64,000 nucleotides of DNA from NCBI GenBank assembly GCA_016718405.1, contig JADKDJ010000006.1, positions 186,001 through 250,000 on the forward strand. The letters run 5' to 3'. Of the stretch, positions 26,649-36,331 are shown piece by piece; within the stretch, counting starts at the first letter, position 1, and the number at the start of each line of letters is the position of its first letter. A program made the translations under genes and the position numbers. The notes beneath the pieces were generated by a model. It saw only the letters and a program-made list of their open reading frames with translations. It made no database searches and was not told the DNA's origin. Source of the stretch: Candidatus Rhodoferax odensensis (GTDB lineage Bacteria; Pseudomonadota; Gammaproteobacteria; Burkholderiales; Burkholderiaceae_C).

Positions 26649-28289
26649 ATGAAGTCAAGTTTCTTCTCCATGCTGGCCGCGCAGCTGCGTCAGACCCTGT
26701 TCATGCTGCTGACTGCGGCCTTCATGCTGCCGGTGCTGGCGGTGTTTGCGTCGTGGGGATCAATCGGTGAGACCGGTTCCCTGCAGATTCTTCGTGAAAT
26801 GGCGCAGACGGTGCTGCCGGACTACGTTGGCACCACCTTGATTCTGTGTGTCGCGGTCGCTTTCGGCGTGGTGGCGGTTGGCCTGTCGGCGGCCGTCGCC
26901 GTGACGCTGTTCGATTTTCCCGGTCGACGGTTCTTTGAGTGGGCCCTGCTGTTGCCCTTGGCGATGCCGGCCTATGTGGTGGCCTATGCGTACACCGACT
27001 TTCTGCAGTTCAGCGGCCCACTGCAGAACGCGTTACGTGCTGGCTTGTCGCTGGAAGGCCGGGTCTTCCCCGAGATTCGCAACACCGCTGGCGCCGCGTG
27101 GGTGTTCACCTTCTCGCTGTACCCCTACGTCTACTTGTTGGTACGCACAGCGCTGGGCGAGAACGCATCGCAGCTGATGGAAGCCGCACGACTGCTGGGG
27201 GCGCCCATGCGGCGACGCATCACACAGGTTGCACTGCCGCTGGCGCGCCCGGCCCTTGCCGCCGGAGTGGCGCTGGCGCTGATGGAGACTTTGGCCGACT
27301 ATGGCGTGTCGAGCTACTTTGGCATCCAGACCTTCACCGCGGGCATCTACAAAGCCTGGTTGTCAATGGACAATCGGGCCGCCGCAGCACAGTTGGCCAC
27401 CATGTTGCTGGTGCTGGTGGCGCTGCTGTTATGGCTGGAGCGCCGGGCGCAGCGGCGCTTGCGCTTCACTGCCGCAAGAGGCGCGCGCGCCGGCTCCGCG
27501 GAGGCGCGCCCGCTTGGTCTGCGGGGTCGCAGCGTGGCGTTGGCCTGGTTGGTGTGTGGCGTGCCGACGTTGATGGGGTTTGTGCTACCGGTACTGTTTA
27601 TGCTGCGCCCGATGCTGGCCGACTGGTCGTTGCTGTCGTGGGGGCAATTCCTGGGCTGGAGTTGGAACAGCTTGCGCCTGGGCGGTATCAGCGCCGCGCT
27701 GGCGGTCGCGCTGGCCTTGCTGTTGGCCTTTGGCCTGCGCAGCCGACCCGATGGCAGCACGCGCTTGGCGGTGCAGTTGGTCAGCCTTGGCTACGCGGTG
27801 CCGGGCGCCGTGATTGTCGTCGGGCTGTTGCTGCCAGTAGGGTGGATCCAGTTGACCCTGCCCAACAGTGGCGTCGGCTACCTGCTGACCGCCACTTCGG
27901 TCGGTCTGGTGTGGGCTTACCTGGTGCGCTTCTGTGCGGTGGCGCTGCAATCTGTGCAGGGCGGTTATGCCCGCATTCCACCCAGCTTTGACGACTCAGC
28001 GCGCTTGCTCGGGGCGCGTGGATGGTCGCTGATGCGCCGCGTGCATTGGCCGTTGTTGAAACGAACCAGTGCGGCGGCGGCATTGTTGGTGTTTGTCGAT
28101 GTGATGAAGGAGCTGCCCGCCACCATGGTTCTGCGACCCTTTGATAGCGACACGCTGGCCGTGGTGGCCTACCAATTGGCGCGCGACGAACGGCTGGGCG
28201 AGGCCGCCTTGCCCTCACTGGCACTGGTGTTGGTGGGTCTGATCCCGGTGGTTTTGCTCAGTCGTACACTGCGACGTCGCTCTGCATGA
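26649..28289 (+). CDS. fbpB: Iron(III) ABC transporter permease (fused, two-domain)
   Basis: 546-residue inner-membrane permease made of two binding-protein-dependent transport domains in one chain, about twelve hydrophobic helices. The first EAA loop is EAARLLGAPMRRRITQVALPLARPA; the second lies near DSARLLGARGWSLMRRVHWPLL. This double architecture is typical of FbpB/SfuB ferric permeases. It is divergent from the ATPase gene across a Fur-like site. No periplasmic iron-binding protein (FbpA) gene lies nearby, so the partner must be encoded elsewhere. Confidence 0.9.
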   Translation: MKSSFFSMLAAQLRQTLFMLLTAAFMLPVLAVFASWGSIGETGSLQILREMAQTVLPDYVGTTLILCVAVAFGVVAVGLSAAVAVTLFDFPGRRFFEWALLLPLAMPAYVVAYAYTDFLQFSGPLQNALRAGLSLEGRVFPEIRNTAGAAWVFTFSLYPYVYLLVRTALGENASQLMEAARLLGAPMRRRITQVALPLARPALAAGVALALMETLADYGVSSYFGIQTFTAGIYKAWLSMDNRAAAAQLATMLLVLVALLLWLERRAQRRLRFTAARGARAGSAEARPLGLRGRSVALAWLVCGVPTLMGFVLPVLFMLRPMLADWSLLSWGQFLGWSWNSLRLGGISAALAVALALLLAFGLRSRPDGSTRLAVQLVSLGYAVPGAVIVVGLLLPVGWIQLTLPNSGVGYLLTATSVGLVWAYLVRFCAVALQSVQGGYARIPPSFDDSARLLGARGWSLMRRVHWPLLKRTSAAAALLVFVDVMKELPATMVLRPFDSDTLAVVAYQLARDERLGEAALPSLALVLVGLIPVVLLSRTLRRRSA

Positions 28290-28366
28290 GTAATTCATGC
28301 ATTGAGATACTAAAATAGTGCTTTGCGTGTGCAGGGGTTCACGCATCAGCATAGAAAGGCATCCTC

Positions 28367-28669
28367 ATGAACTCACCCGCGGCGTGGTTGATCAACTTCG
28401 CGATTCCGGTCTTCTGGCCATTTCTGCGCTTCATCGTGGCCGTGGTCTCGGACGGGCGAGTCCCGATCTCCAAGCGGGTGGTCATAGGGTACGGCGTGGT
28501 CGTGCTGGTGACACTCGTGACCTTGTTGGTGGTGCGCGCCAGTGGCGCAGTGTCGTCGGGGTCGACCTACGCGGTGCCCGTCATCTGGGTTGCGTTTGTG
28601 GCCGCAGTCGGCAATGACGCCTGGGCCCTGTGGCGCAGTCGGCAGACCCGTGTATCGCCTGCCAAATAG
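28367..28669 (+). CDS. Small membrane protein of unknown function
   Basis: 100-residue protein with two or three hydrophobic segments: a short one near residues 8-27, a clear span near residues 38-60 (VVIGYGVVVLVTLVTLLVV) and another near 68-84. A basic stretch lies between and at the end. The ATG has GAAAGG just upstream. I do not recognise the family. It follows the iron permease by 77 bases, with an AT-rich TACTAAAAT stretch between them that could hold a separate promoter, so it need not belong to the iron operon. Coding is supported by codon use and hydrophobic pattern only. Confidence 0.6.
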   Translation: MNSPAAWLINFAIPVFWPFLRFIVAVVSDGRVPISKRVVIGYGVVVLVTLVTLLVVRASGAVSSGSTYAVPVIWVAFVAAVGNDAWALWRSRQTRVSPAK

Positions 28670-28676
28670 GTGAGCG

Positions 28677-29579
28677 TCAGCTGACCACGGCCGACTCGGT
28701 CAACTCGACGTTGAGGTAAGTCGTTGCGCCGTCCGGGCTGGACACCTCGGCTGTGTGACGCCGCTCGCCGTTGCCCGCCCATGCCCTCACAATCACGTCG
28801 GACGGTAACGAGACCGGGCGGCGAAACCGCGCCTCCAGACTGAACGGCGCACTGCGCGGCAGCTCGGCCGCAGCCAGCGCGCGGGCCAGTGTCCAGGTGC
28901 CATGAACGATTGCTCGCCTGAAGCCAAACAGGCGTGCCAGCAGCGCGTGCTGGTGAATCGGATTGAGGTCGCCAGCGATCGCCGCGTAGCGGCGCCCGCA
29001 TGACTCTGGTACGTGCAGCGTGCGCTCGCACAGCAGTGTGTCCGCTTGAGTTGGGTCGACTTCGTCTATGCGCCGGGTGGCGGCGACCTGCGGCTGCCCA
29101 GGTGATTTGCTCGGCGCAAGCGCCTTGGTGCGCCCTTGCCAGACCAACTGACCGTCACAGCGCGCCTCGGTCACCAGACAGAAACTCATGCCGCGTTTCT
29201 CCCATCTCGCCTCGGTGCAATAGGCCAGCAGGTCCAGGCATGCCGTCGCCGGGATGGCTTCAGTCTGGGTCACAGTTTGACGCATGTGGACCATACCCAG
29301 CGCCCGAAACGGAAAACGCGCGTCGGCCAGTATCGACAGGTGCAGCGGGGCCGCGGCGATCTGCAGCGTCAAAGGCGCCAGCACGTCACGGGACTCGCTG
29401 CTAAGTCCGATGCAGTCGTTGTAGGCGCACAGCCACGCAGGATCGAGCGTGGCAGCCGAGAGGGAGCGCTCGATGCGAGGCAGCGCGGTCGGATCACTCA
29501 ACCCAGCATGAGCATGGCGCAACAGGCCGGTCGTAGAAACAAGCGTGGACCAAAGGGCGGGAGGACGAATGACAGGCAA
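28677..29579 (-). CDS. MaoC-like (R)-enoyl-CoA hydratase family protein
   Basis: 300-residue double hot-dog protein. The C-terminal half carries the hydratase-2 motif (GDLNPIHQHALLARLFGF then IVHGTW), with the Asp-His pair expected for hydration of trans-2-enoyl-CoA. The N-terminal half is a degenerate hot-dog fold. The frame begins at a TTG (29579) with AAAGGA eight bases upstream; no in-frame ATG occurs near the start, so a TTG start is likely. No fatty-acid operon surrounds it. It could act in fatty-acid or polyhydroxyalkanoate metabolism, but its substrate cannot be assigned. Confidence 0.82.
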   Translation of the reverse strand: MPVIRPPALWSTLVSTTGLLRHAHAGLSDPTALPRIERSLSAATLDPAWLCAYNDCIGLSSESRDVLAPLTLQIAAAPLHLSILADARFPFRALGMVHMRQTVTQTEAIPATACLDLLAYCTEARWEKRGMSFCLVTEARCDGQLVWQGRTKALAPSKSPGQPQVAATRRIDEVDPTQADTLLCERTLHVPESCGRRYAAIAGDLNPIHQHALLARLFGFRRAIVHGTWTLARALAAAELPRSAPFSLEARFRRPVSLPSDVIVRAWAGNGERRHTAEVSSPDGATTYLNVELTESAVVS

Positions 29580-29836
29580 AACTGGATCCTTTGGCTAAGG
29601 TGGCCCTGCGCAGTGTAGACCGATCGCACCACGAGCCTGTGCGCGCATGGCTGCGTGCGCGGTGCCGCACCGGAGCGCAGCAAAAAAGGCCAAAGTCGAT
29701 TCGCGGCGCATTGGCGCCACCCAGGGTGTTGGGTCCAGCGACAACCGCCGCACTCAACCGGGCGTTCACTGCGGCAAGCGCTGCCGCCGCAGCCACGGCC
29801 GACAGGCTCGTTGATACTGGCTCGCCGTTTGGCCGA

Positions 29837-30637
29837 CTACAAACCCATGCGCTGGCCGATATGTCCCGCCGCGATCAACTGTGCCGCCGTAGGCGGCGCC
29901 TTGAGGTGGCCTACGTACTGCAAGGCCTGGTGAATCTTGACAGAGGGTACATCGCCCTCGCGCATGTGCAACAAGTCGCCGGGATTGATCAGCCGAGGGT
30001 CAGCATCGGTCAGTGGCAGGCCAGCGCTGCGATAGGCTTCCAGGATGAACTGCGAACAGAAGAATTGGTCGTTGCGGCCCAGGCCCAATTGCACCGCCGC
30101 GACGCCGCGCAGGCAGAAGTCGCGTACCAGCGTGGGCACCAACGGCAGCTCGCAGGCGCGTCGCTCCAACGCAAAGGGCGCCTGCAGCATCACGCCCACG
30201 TAGTTGTATTTTTGGCCGATGTGGCGCGTCACAAAGGCGTTCATCCGCTCGACGTGCGCAGGCGTGACCCCAGGGTGTCGAAACGCGACCACGGTGACTT
30301 CGTCGGTCACCAGATCAGACACGGTGCGCCGACGAATGCCCGAGCCCACCGCTTCGGCCACATGCTGGTCCGCCAGGTACACCGCGGCGTGGCTGACCGG
30401 CGAAAGCGTAATCAGGCGGATGCCTGACGAGTTGAGGCCGTTGTCGGCCGTGAGGATAATGTCGCCTGGCTGCAGTGCGTGCGCACTCACCAATTGCCCA
30501 CCATTGGCGGGATTGAGGGCCAGATCCTGAAACGCCAGCTTGCGCGCGCCAGTGGACTCGTTGGTCTGGATGCCGGTAGCGCAGCTGGCCAGCAACACAG
30601 TTAGGGCCAAGGCACCCAGGCGCAGCGAGTGAATCAT
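29837..30637 (-). CDS. YaeF/YiiX-type permuted papain-like lipoprotein
   Basis: 266-residue predicted lipoprotein: signal peptide with lipobox LLASC. The mature part has the permuted NlpC/P60-like order, with a histidine in TLSPVSHAAVYL early and the catalytic cysteine in NDQFFCSQFILEAY later (C92-type amidase fold). Related enzymes cleave amide or thioester bonds in cell-envelope substrates; the target here is unknown. The ATG at 30637 is favoured because GGGAG lies eight bases upstream; the frame extends five codons further to a TTG. It is divergent from the pfp gene. Confidence 0.8.
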   Translation of the reverse strand: MIHSLRLGALALTVLLASCATGIQTNESTGARKLAFQDLALNPANGGQLVSAHALQPGDIILTADNGLNSSGIRLITLSPVSHAAVYLADQHVAEAVGSGIRRRTVSDLVTDEVTVVAFRHPGVTPAHVERMNAFVTRHIGQKYNYVGVMLQAPFALERRACELPLVPTLVRDFCLRGVAAVQLGLGRNDQFFCSQFILEAYRSAGLPLTDADPRLINPGDLLHMREGDVPSVKIHQALQYVGHLKAPPTAAQLIAAGHIGQRMGL

Positions 30638-30770
30638 TGACGAGTCTCCCAAGGAAAACCGGATTCTACGAGTTGTTGGAGCTTGGCCATCGCCGCCTCA
30701 TGCGCGCACAATCAGCAACGAGCAGTAACCAACAAGCATCAGGCAAGCAGAGCATTGAAGGAGACGCGCA

Positions 30771-31991
30771 GTGGCATCCGGAAAAATTCTTGTGGCACAA
30801 GGTGGCGGCCCCACCGCTGTGATCAACCAGTCGCTGGTCGGCGTGGCGCTGGAGGCGCGCCGTTTTGGCACCATTGAGCGCATCTACGGCGCCTGCCATG
30901 GCGTGCGCGGCATTGTGGACGAAGACTTTGTCGACCTGACCCAGGAGACCCGCCACAACTTGGAGCTGGTGGCCAACACGCCGTCCTCGGCATTGGGCTC
31001 CACGCGCGACAAGCCCGACTTGCGTTATTGCCAGGAGATTTTCAAGGTGCTGCAGGCCCACGAGATCGAGCACTTCTTTTACATCGGTGGCAACGACTCG
31101 TCGGACACCGTGCTGATCGTCAGCCAGGAGGCGAAGAAGGCCGGCTACCCGCTGCGCTGCGTGCACATCCCCAAGACCATTGACAACGATCTGGTGGGCA
31201 ACGACCACACGCCGGGCTTCCCGTCGGCGGCGCGCTTTGTGGCACAGGCCTTTGCCGGCGCCAACCTGGACAACGCGGCGTTGCCGGGCGTCTATGTGGG
31301 CGTAGTGATGGGGCGCCACGCGGGCTTTTTGACGGCTGCGTCCGCCTTGGGCAAGAAGTTTGCCGATGACGGACCACACCTGATCTACTTGCCCGAGCGA
31401 ACTTTCGCGCTGGAGAAGTTTCTCGCCGACGTGAAGAGCACCTACGAGCGTTACGGTCGCTGCGTGGTGGCGGTGTCTGAAGGCATCCACGACGCGTCTG
31501 GTGCACCGATTGCTGCCTTGCTGGCCAAGGACCTGGAACACGACGCCCACGGCAACGTGCAACTGTCGGGCAACGGCGCGCTGGCCGATTTGCTGTGCGA
31601 AGAGATCAAGGCCAAGCTCAAGATCAAGCGGGTGCGCGGCGACACCTTTGGCTACCTGCAACGCTCCTTCATCGGTTGTGTGTCCGACGTGGACCAGCGC
31701 GAAGCGCGCGAGGTGGGTGAGAAGGCGGTGCAGTACGCCATGTGGGGCGGCAAGGACGGCTCGGTCGCGATCAAGCGCACCGGTTTCTATTCGGCCGACT
31801 ACGAGCTGCTGCCGCTCGATGCCGTGGCCGGCAAGACACGGGTGATGGAAGACGAGTTCATCGCCGCCAACGGGACCGACGTGACCGACGCTTTTCGCAT
31901 GTACCTGCGCCCGTTGTTGGGATCGGGCATGCCGGACGCCTTCCGGCTGCGACACAATCCGGTGGCGAAGGTGCTCAAGCATCAGCGCTGA
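30771..31991 (+). CDS. pfp: PPi-dependent 6-phosphofructokinase
   Basis: 406-residue phosphofructokinase phosphorylating fructose 6-phosphate reversibly. The phosphoryl-donor loop reads GGNDSSDT and the catalytic region PKTIDNDL. The Asn-Asp in the donor loop, instead of Gly-Asp of ATP enzymes, and the lysine in PKTIDND are the markers of pyrophosphate specificity. MGRHAGFLTAAS gives the sugar-phosphate-binding segment. The start is GTG at 30771 with GAAGGAG upstream. It allows glycolysis and gluconeogenesis with one enzyme, common in Comamonadaceae that lack ATP-PFK. Confidence 0.93.
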   Translation: MASGKILVAQGGGPTAVINQSLVGVALEARRFGTIERIYGACHGVRGIVDEDFVDLTQETRHNLELVANTPSSALGSTRDKPDLRYCQEIFKVLQAHEIEHFFYIGGNDSSDTVLIVSQEAKKAGYPLRCVHIPKTIDNDLVGNDHTPGFPSAARFVAQAFAGANLDNAALPGVYVGVVMGRHAGFLTAASALGKKFADDGPHLIYLPERTFALEKFLADVKSTYERYGRCVVAVSEGIHDASGAPIAALLAKDLEHDAHGNVQLSGNGALADLLCEEIKAKLKIKRVRGDTFGYLQRSFIGCVSDVDQREAREVGEKAVQYAMWGGKDGSVAIKRTGFYSADYELLPLDAVAGKTRVMEDEFIAANGTDVTDAFRMYLRPLLGSGMPDAFRLRHNPVAKVLKHQR

Positions 31992-32057
31992 CGGCCCACT
32001 GGGCGTCAAGGTTTTGCGCATGGTGCGACAATCGGCCTCCCCAAAAAGGAGACTCCG

Positions 32058-33926
32058 ATGCCCTCAGCACGCGAGGTGTTTGACACCCTCAACACCGACT
32101 ACCTCACCGTTCACAAGACTAAAGAAGACCTGTTCTGGGACACCTACATGGCGGTGTCCAATGACGATGCGGGTTTTGCCCGGGCCGAGGAGGCCTACAA
32201 GAATTTCATCTCCGACCCGGCGCGCCTGGCGACGGTGCGCGGCGCCCTGGCAAGCCTGCCGGCCAGCGACCCGGACGAAGCCAGCGCCGCGCTGCGCCGC
32301 GGTCTCAAGGGTTGGCTGGCGCTGTTCGAAGCCAACATCATCGACAACGACGCGGCCCGCCAGTTGATGAGTGAGCTGATCAAGCTCGAATCCGATTTGT
32401 TTGCCAAACGGCGTGAGCTGGTGTTGCAGCACATCAACGAAGCCGGCCAGACCGAGGACGCCACCCTGAGCATGCTCGGCACCAACCTGTCAACCAACCC
32501 GGTTGAAGCGGCGCGTAAAAGCTCACACGACGCCCTGATGTCACTGGAACGCTGGGTGCTGGAGCATGGCCTGCTGGACATCGTTAGCAAGCGCAACGCC
32601 TTCGCCCGCGCGCAAGGCTTCGACAACTACTTTGACTACAAGGTGGAGAAGAACGAACAGATGTCGGCCGACCAGTTGTTCAGCATCCTGGACGACTTCG
32701 AGGCCCGCACGCGCGAGGCCAATTTGCGCGCGTTGAGCGATCTGGCGCAATCCCACGGCGCCCACGCCACCCAGCCGTGGAACCTGCGCTTCTACATCAG
32801 CGGTGATGTGACGCGCCAGTTGGACCCTTACTTCTCTTTTGCCAAGGGGCTGGAACGCTGGGTGCGCAGCTTCCGGCACCTGGGCATCGAATACCGGGGC
32901 GCCACCATGCAGCTCGATTTGCTGGAGCGCAAGGGCAAGTACCAGAACGGCTTTTGCCACGGGCCGATCCCCTCGTTCTTCGACGCGCAGGGCAATTGGG
33001 TGGCGGGGCAAATCAACTTCACCGCCGACGCCAAGCCGGACCAGGTGGGCAGTGGCGCGCGCGCCATCAACACGCTGTTCCACGAAGGTGGCCACGCCGC
33101 GCATTTTGCCAACGTGACGCAAAACTCGCCCTGTTTTTCGCAGGAGTTTGCCCCCACCTCCATGGCCTATGCCGAGACGCAATCGATGTTTTGCGATAGC
33201 CTGCTCGACGACGCCGATTGGCTCAAGCGCTACGCGCGCAATGCCAAGGGCGAGGCGATTCCGGATGAGTTGATCCGCGCCCGCATCGAAAGCACACAGC
33301 CGTTCGCCGCCTTCGCCGAGCGCGGCATCCTGGTGGTGCCCGTCTTTGAGCGCGCCTTGTACCGCCTGAGCGACGAGGAACTCACCCCCGAGCGCGTGTT
33401 GTTGTTGGCACGCGAGTGCGAGCAGCGCATCCTGGGTGTCGCCGTGGGGCCACGCCCGCTGCTGGCGATCCCTCATCTGCTGAATCAGGAGTCAGCGGCG
33501 TCCTACCACGGCTACCTGCTGGCCAATATGGCGGTGTACCAGACGCGCGCCTACTTTGAGCGCGAATACGGCTACCTGACGGACAACCCGGCCATCGGTC
33601 CCGCACTGGCCGAGCATTATTGGGCGCGCGGCAACGGCATCAGCCACAACGACACACTGCTGAGCCTGACCGGTGAGCCTTTCAACGCCAAGTACCTGGC
33701 CGACAGTTGCAACCAGACCGTGGCGCAAGCCTGGCAAGAAGCCCGCGCCAAGATGGCCGCCGCCGCCGAGCGCGACTACCCTGCGCCACCGGCGGCTGAT
33801 CTGGACGCCACCATCCGCATCGTGCACGGCGCCGAGCTGATTGCCGACAACCGCGACTCGGACCAAGCCATGTGCCAGCAGTTTGAGCGCTGGGTGGGGG
33901 AGCGTTACCTGGCTACCATTCAGTAG
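32058..33926 (+). CDS. M3 family oligoendopeptidase
   Basis: 622-residue zinc peptidase. The metal motif is HEGGH at residues 342-346 (His, Glu, His), with a third ligand expected in the following AYAETQSMFCDS helix. No signal peptide is seen, so it is presumably cytosolic and degrades short peptides. The ATG follows AAGGAGACTCCG. Its length and architecture fit the M3A/PepF-like group; the second and third motif residues (Gly-Gly) differ from the more common Phe-Gly. A G/C-rich hairpin lies just after the stop. Confidence 0.88.
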   Translation: MPSAREVFDTLNTDYLTVHKTKEDLFWDTYMAVSNDDAGFARAEEAYKNFISDPARLATVRGALASLPASDPDEASAALRRGLKGWLALFEANIIDNDAARQLMSELIKLESDLFAKRRELVLQHINEAGQTEDATLSMLGTNLSTNPVEAARKSSHDALMSLERWVLEHGLLDIVSKRNAFARAQGFDNYFDYKVEKNEQMSADQLFSILDDFEARTREANLRALSDLAQSHGAHATQPWNLRFYISGDVTRQLDPYFSFAKGLERWVRSFRHLGIEYRGATMQLDLLERKGKYQNGFCHGPIPSFFDAQGNWVAGQINFTADAKPDQVGSGARAINTLFHEGGHAAHFANVTQNSPCFSQEFAPTSMAYAETQSMFCDSLLDDADWLKRYARNAKGEAIPDELIRARIESTQPFAAFAERGILVVPVFERALYRLSDEELTPERVLLLARECEQRILGVAVGPRPLLAIPHLLNQESAASYHGYLLANMAVYQTRAYFEREYGYLTDNPAIGPALAEHYWARGNGISHNDTLLSLTGEPFNAKYLADSCNQTVAQAWQEARAKMAAAAERDYPAPPAADLDATIRIVHGAELIADNRDSDQAMCQQFERWVGERYLATIQ

Positions 33927-33933
33927 CGGTGCA

Positions 33934-33965
33934 GGCGGGGTTGCGCCGGACTGCGGCAACCCGCC
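33934..33965 (+). terminator. Hairpin after the M3 peptidase gene
   Basis: GGCGGGGTTGC (33934-33944) pairs with GCAACCCGCC (33956-33965), one bulged G, loop of 11 bases. It starts eight bases after the stop codon. There is no T-run, so it is a possible but not classical terminator. Confidence 0.5.
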
Positions 33966-33980
33966 CGCGGAAATCAGCAG

Positions 33981-34016
33981 TTAATTGGAATCTGACCCCA
34001 ATTGCTGACCCCAATT
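33981..34016. repeat. CTGACCCCAATT tandem pair, REP-like remnant
   Basis: CTGACCCCAATT occurs at 33992-34003 and again at 34005-34016, one base apart, preceded by TTAATTGGAAT. The GGGGTCAGA-type core recurs at 57254-57262 in the hairpin inside the ligase gene. Such sequences often flank REP-associated transposases; none is encoded here. Confidence 0.5.
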
Positions 34017-34024
34017 AGTTGGCG

Positions 34025-34933
34025 TCAGCCCTGCTCCCGCCGCTTGGCGTCCATCTGCGCAATCAGCGCTCGTGCCTCATCGCCTTCGGGAATCGGCTGG
34101 CCGCTGTCGCGCCACTGCACCGCCGCCTTGAAGCCCTCTTGCTGCGCGTAACGGCGAAACCACAGGCCTTCGGGGTTGTGGCGGGTGATGCCGTCGAACA
34201 TGGTGGCCATCATCTGGCTTTGCTCTAGGCCCATGGTCAGCATCACCTGGTTGACCACCATCTTGTGCATGGCCAGGTGGGAACGGGGCACACCGGCGAT
34301 GCGCTTGGCCAGCTTCATGGTGGCGGCTTCCAGTTGATCGAGGGGCACCGCCTCGTTGGCCAGGCCCCAGGCGGCGGCGGTGCTGCCGTCGATGGTGTCG
34401 CCGGTGAACATCATTTGTTTGGCGCGCGTCGGGCCCAGGCGGTAGGTCCACATCGCGGTGGTGGGGCAGCCCCAGACGCGGGTCGGCATGTAGCCGATAC
34501 GGGCGTTGTGCGCCATCACCAGCAGATCGCAACTCAGGGCGATGTCGCTGCCGCCCGCCGCCGCGTAGCCGTGCACTTTGGCGATAGTGGGCTTGGGGCT
34601 TTTCCACAGCGTCATGAAATCTTCGGTGTTGCGCTTCATGTAGGCGTAGTCCACCATCGGGTCCCAGGGGTGCTGCTCCTGCTGGCAGGGGTGATCGATT
34701 TCATTGTCGCCAAAGACGTTCAAGTCGTAGCCGCCACAAAAGCCCTTGCCTGCGCCCTCGACCACGATCACGTGTACGGCGTCCTCGGCATTGGCCCACT
34801 CCACGGCGGCGCGGATCTCGCGCGGCGTTTCCTCGTTGATGGCGTTCAGGCGCTCAGGGCGGTTGAGCAGCAGGCGCGCCACGCGCGGGCTGCTGGCGTC
34901 TTGGTCGATGCGCAAGGTGGTGTAGGTGGGCAT
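34025..34933 (-). CDS. Crotonase-fold enoyl-CoA hydratase/isomerase
   Basis: 302-residue crotonase superfamily protein. LNRPERLNAIN marks the start of the fold, GKGFCGGYDLN the first oxyanion-hole strand (normally AFxAGxD), and YAAAGGSDIALSCD the second. The catalytic glutamates of true hydratases are not obvious: the second motif has the sequence PTRVWGCPTTAM where PEVxLGxxPG is expected. An isomerase, hydrolase or unusual acyl-CoA substrate is therefore possible. It is oriented against the peptidase gene and has no operon partner, since 116 bases separate it from the next gene. Confidence 0.82.
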   Translation of the reverse strand: MPTYTTLRIDQDASSPRVARLLLNRPERLNAINEETPREIRAAVEWANAEDAVHVIVVEGAGKGFCGGYDLNVFGDNEIDHPCQQEQHPWDPMVDYAYMKRNTEDFMTLWKSPKPTIAKVHGYAAAGGSDIALSCDLLVMAHNARIGYMPTRVWGCPTTAMWTYRLGPTRAKQMMFTGDTIDGSTAAAWGLANEAVPLDQLEAATMKLAKRIAGVPRSHLAMHKMVVNQVMLTMGLEQSQMMATMFDGITRHNPEGLWFRRYAQQEGFKAAVQWRDSGQPIPEGDEARALIAQMDAKRREQG

Positions 34934-35049
34934 GGCGGGGTCTCTTGGGTCTACGAAGGCACCAGCTTAGCGCCGCGCCGCGGCGGCCGGTGGTCGCGCA
35001 GTGGACAGGCCGGTGACGGCAGATCTGCCGGGGGCCGGCACGGCCCGGC

Positions 35050-36312
35050 TCAAGCGCGCCAGGCGTCGCGCGCCTGCATCCACCAGTAGGTGGCCTGCGC
35101 CGCGAGCCGGCCCAGCGGGCCAAATGTGGAGGGCAGACCGTAGCTGGAGAAGCCCTTGGGAATCTCTGCCTCGCCGGTTAGCGCCTGGGCCAGCACCTCG
35201 CCGGCCAGGGTGGTGGGCGCCACTCCGTGGCCGCCAAAACCCATGGCGTACCACAGGCCATTGGGCAGGCGCCCAATCTGCGGCATCTTGTGGCGGGCGT
35301 AACTCATCAGGCCGCTCCAGGCGTGGCTGATCTTCACATCCGCCAACTGGGGGTAGACGCGCAGCAAGTCAGCGCGCAGCAGGCGCTGCACCTGTTCGGG
35401 CGTGCGGTCCTGGATCGAGATGCGCCCACCCCACAGCAGCCGCGTATCGGCCAGCGGCCGGTAGTAGTCGAAAGCAAAGCGCGTGTCGTACACCGCCGCT
35501 TGGGTGCGCATGGCGCTGTGCAAGCGCTCACCCAAGGGCTCGGTCGCCACCACGTAGGTGGCAATCGGCATGATGGCACGCGACAGGGCAGGGTACAGGC
35601 GCTCGATGTAACCACCGCAGCACACCACCACCTCGCGGCAGCGAATGCTGGCCTGCGCGGTTTGCAGCCGCCAGTGCGCGCCGTCGCGTTCAATCGACAC
35701 CACCCGCGAGGCTTCGTGCACCGCCACACCACCCGAGTGCAACTGCCGCGCCAGCCCTTGCGCGTACTTGAGCGGGTGGAAGTGGAACGCGTTTGATTCA
35801 AACAGTGCCGCGTGGTAGCGCTCACTCAATAGCTGCTCGCGCAATTGCTCGCGCCCCAGCCAATCCCACTGCACGCCCAGTTGCGACTGCATGAACTGCT
35901 GCAGTTCGCGCAGGGGTTTATCGTCCTGGAACCAGTTGGCCAGCAACACGCCGCTGTATTGCGCGTCGCAGTCGATCTGGTAGCGCGCGATGCGCTGGCG
36001 AATGCGCGCCACCGCGTCGAGCGTGAGCTGGTACAGCGCTCGCCCCTGCACGGCCCCCAGTTGACGCAGTAGGTCGGCGTTGTCCAGGCTGAAGCCGCCA
36101 AACACGAAGCCGCCGTTGCGTCCGGAAGCGCCGCTGCCAATGCTCTGCGCTTCCAGCAGCATCACGTTCTTGGCGCCGCGCTCCTGCAGGCTGATGGCGG
36201 TGCCCAACCCCGCGTAGCCGCCCCCGACGATGACCACGTCGGCCTCAAGCTGGCCCACCGCGGCGGGAAAGGTCAGCGCCGGGTCAGCGGTGCTTTGGTA
36301 GTAGGTCAGCAT
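35050..36312 (-). CDS. FAD-dependent amine oxidoreductase (DAO family, PuuB-like)
   Basis: 420-residue flavoprotein. The Rossmann dinucleotide motif DVVIVGGGYAGLGTAISL lies near residue 25, followed by the SGRNGGFVFGG segment typical of gamma-glutamylputrescine oxidase/YhhX-like enzymes. The C-terminal GFGGHGVAPTTLAGEVLA completes the FAD site. The ATG at 36312 is where the family homology begins; 14 further codons upstream run into the DsbG-like gene. It may oxidise a polyamine derivative or amino acid, but no puu neighbours are present. It ends with an unusual amphipathic tail (YWWMQARDAWRA). Confidence 0.85.
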   Translation of the reverse strand: MLTYYQSTADPALTFPAAVGQLEADVVIVGGGYAGLGTAISLQERGAKNVMLLEAQSIGSGASGRNGGFVFGGFSLDNADLLRQLGAVQGRALYQLTLDAVARIRQRIARYQIDCDAQYSGVLLANWFQDDKPLRELQQFMQSQLGVQWDWLGREQLREQLLSERYHAALFESNAFHFHPLKYAQGLARQLHSGGVAVHEASRVVSIERDGAHWRLQTAQASIRCREVVVCCGGYIERLYPALSRAIMPIATYVVATEPLGERLHSAMRTQAAVYDTRFAFDYYRPLADTRLLWGGRISIQDRTPEQVQRLLRADLLRVYPQLADVKISHAWSGLMSYARHKMPQIGRLPNGLWYAMGFGGHGVAPTTLAGEVLAQALTGEAEIPKGFSSYGLPSTFGPLGRLAAQATYWWMQARDAWRA

Positions 36313-36331
36313 CGCGCAGGCCAGGCCGGGA

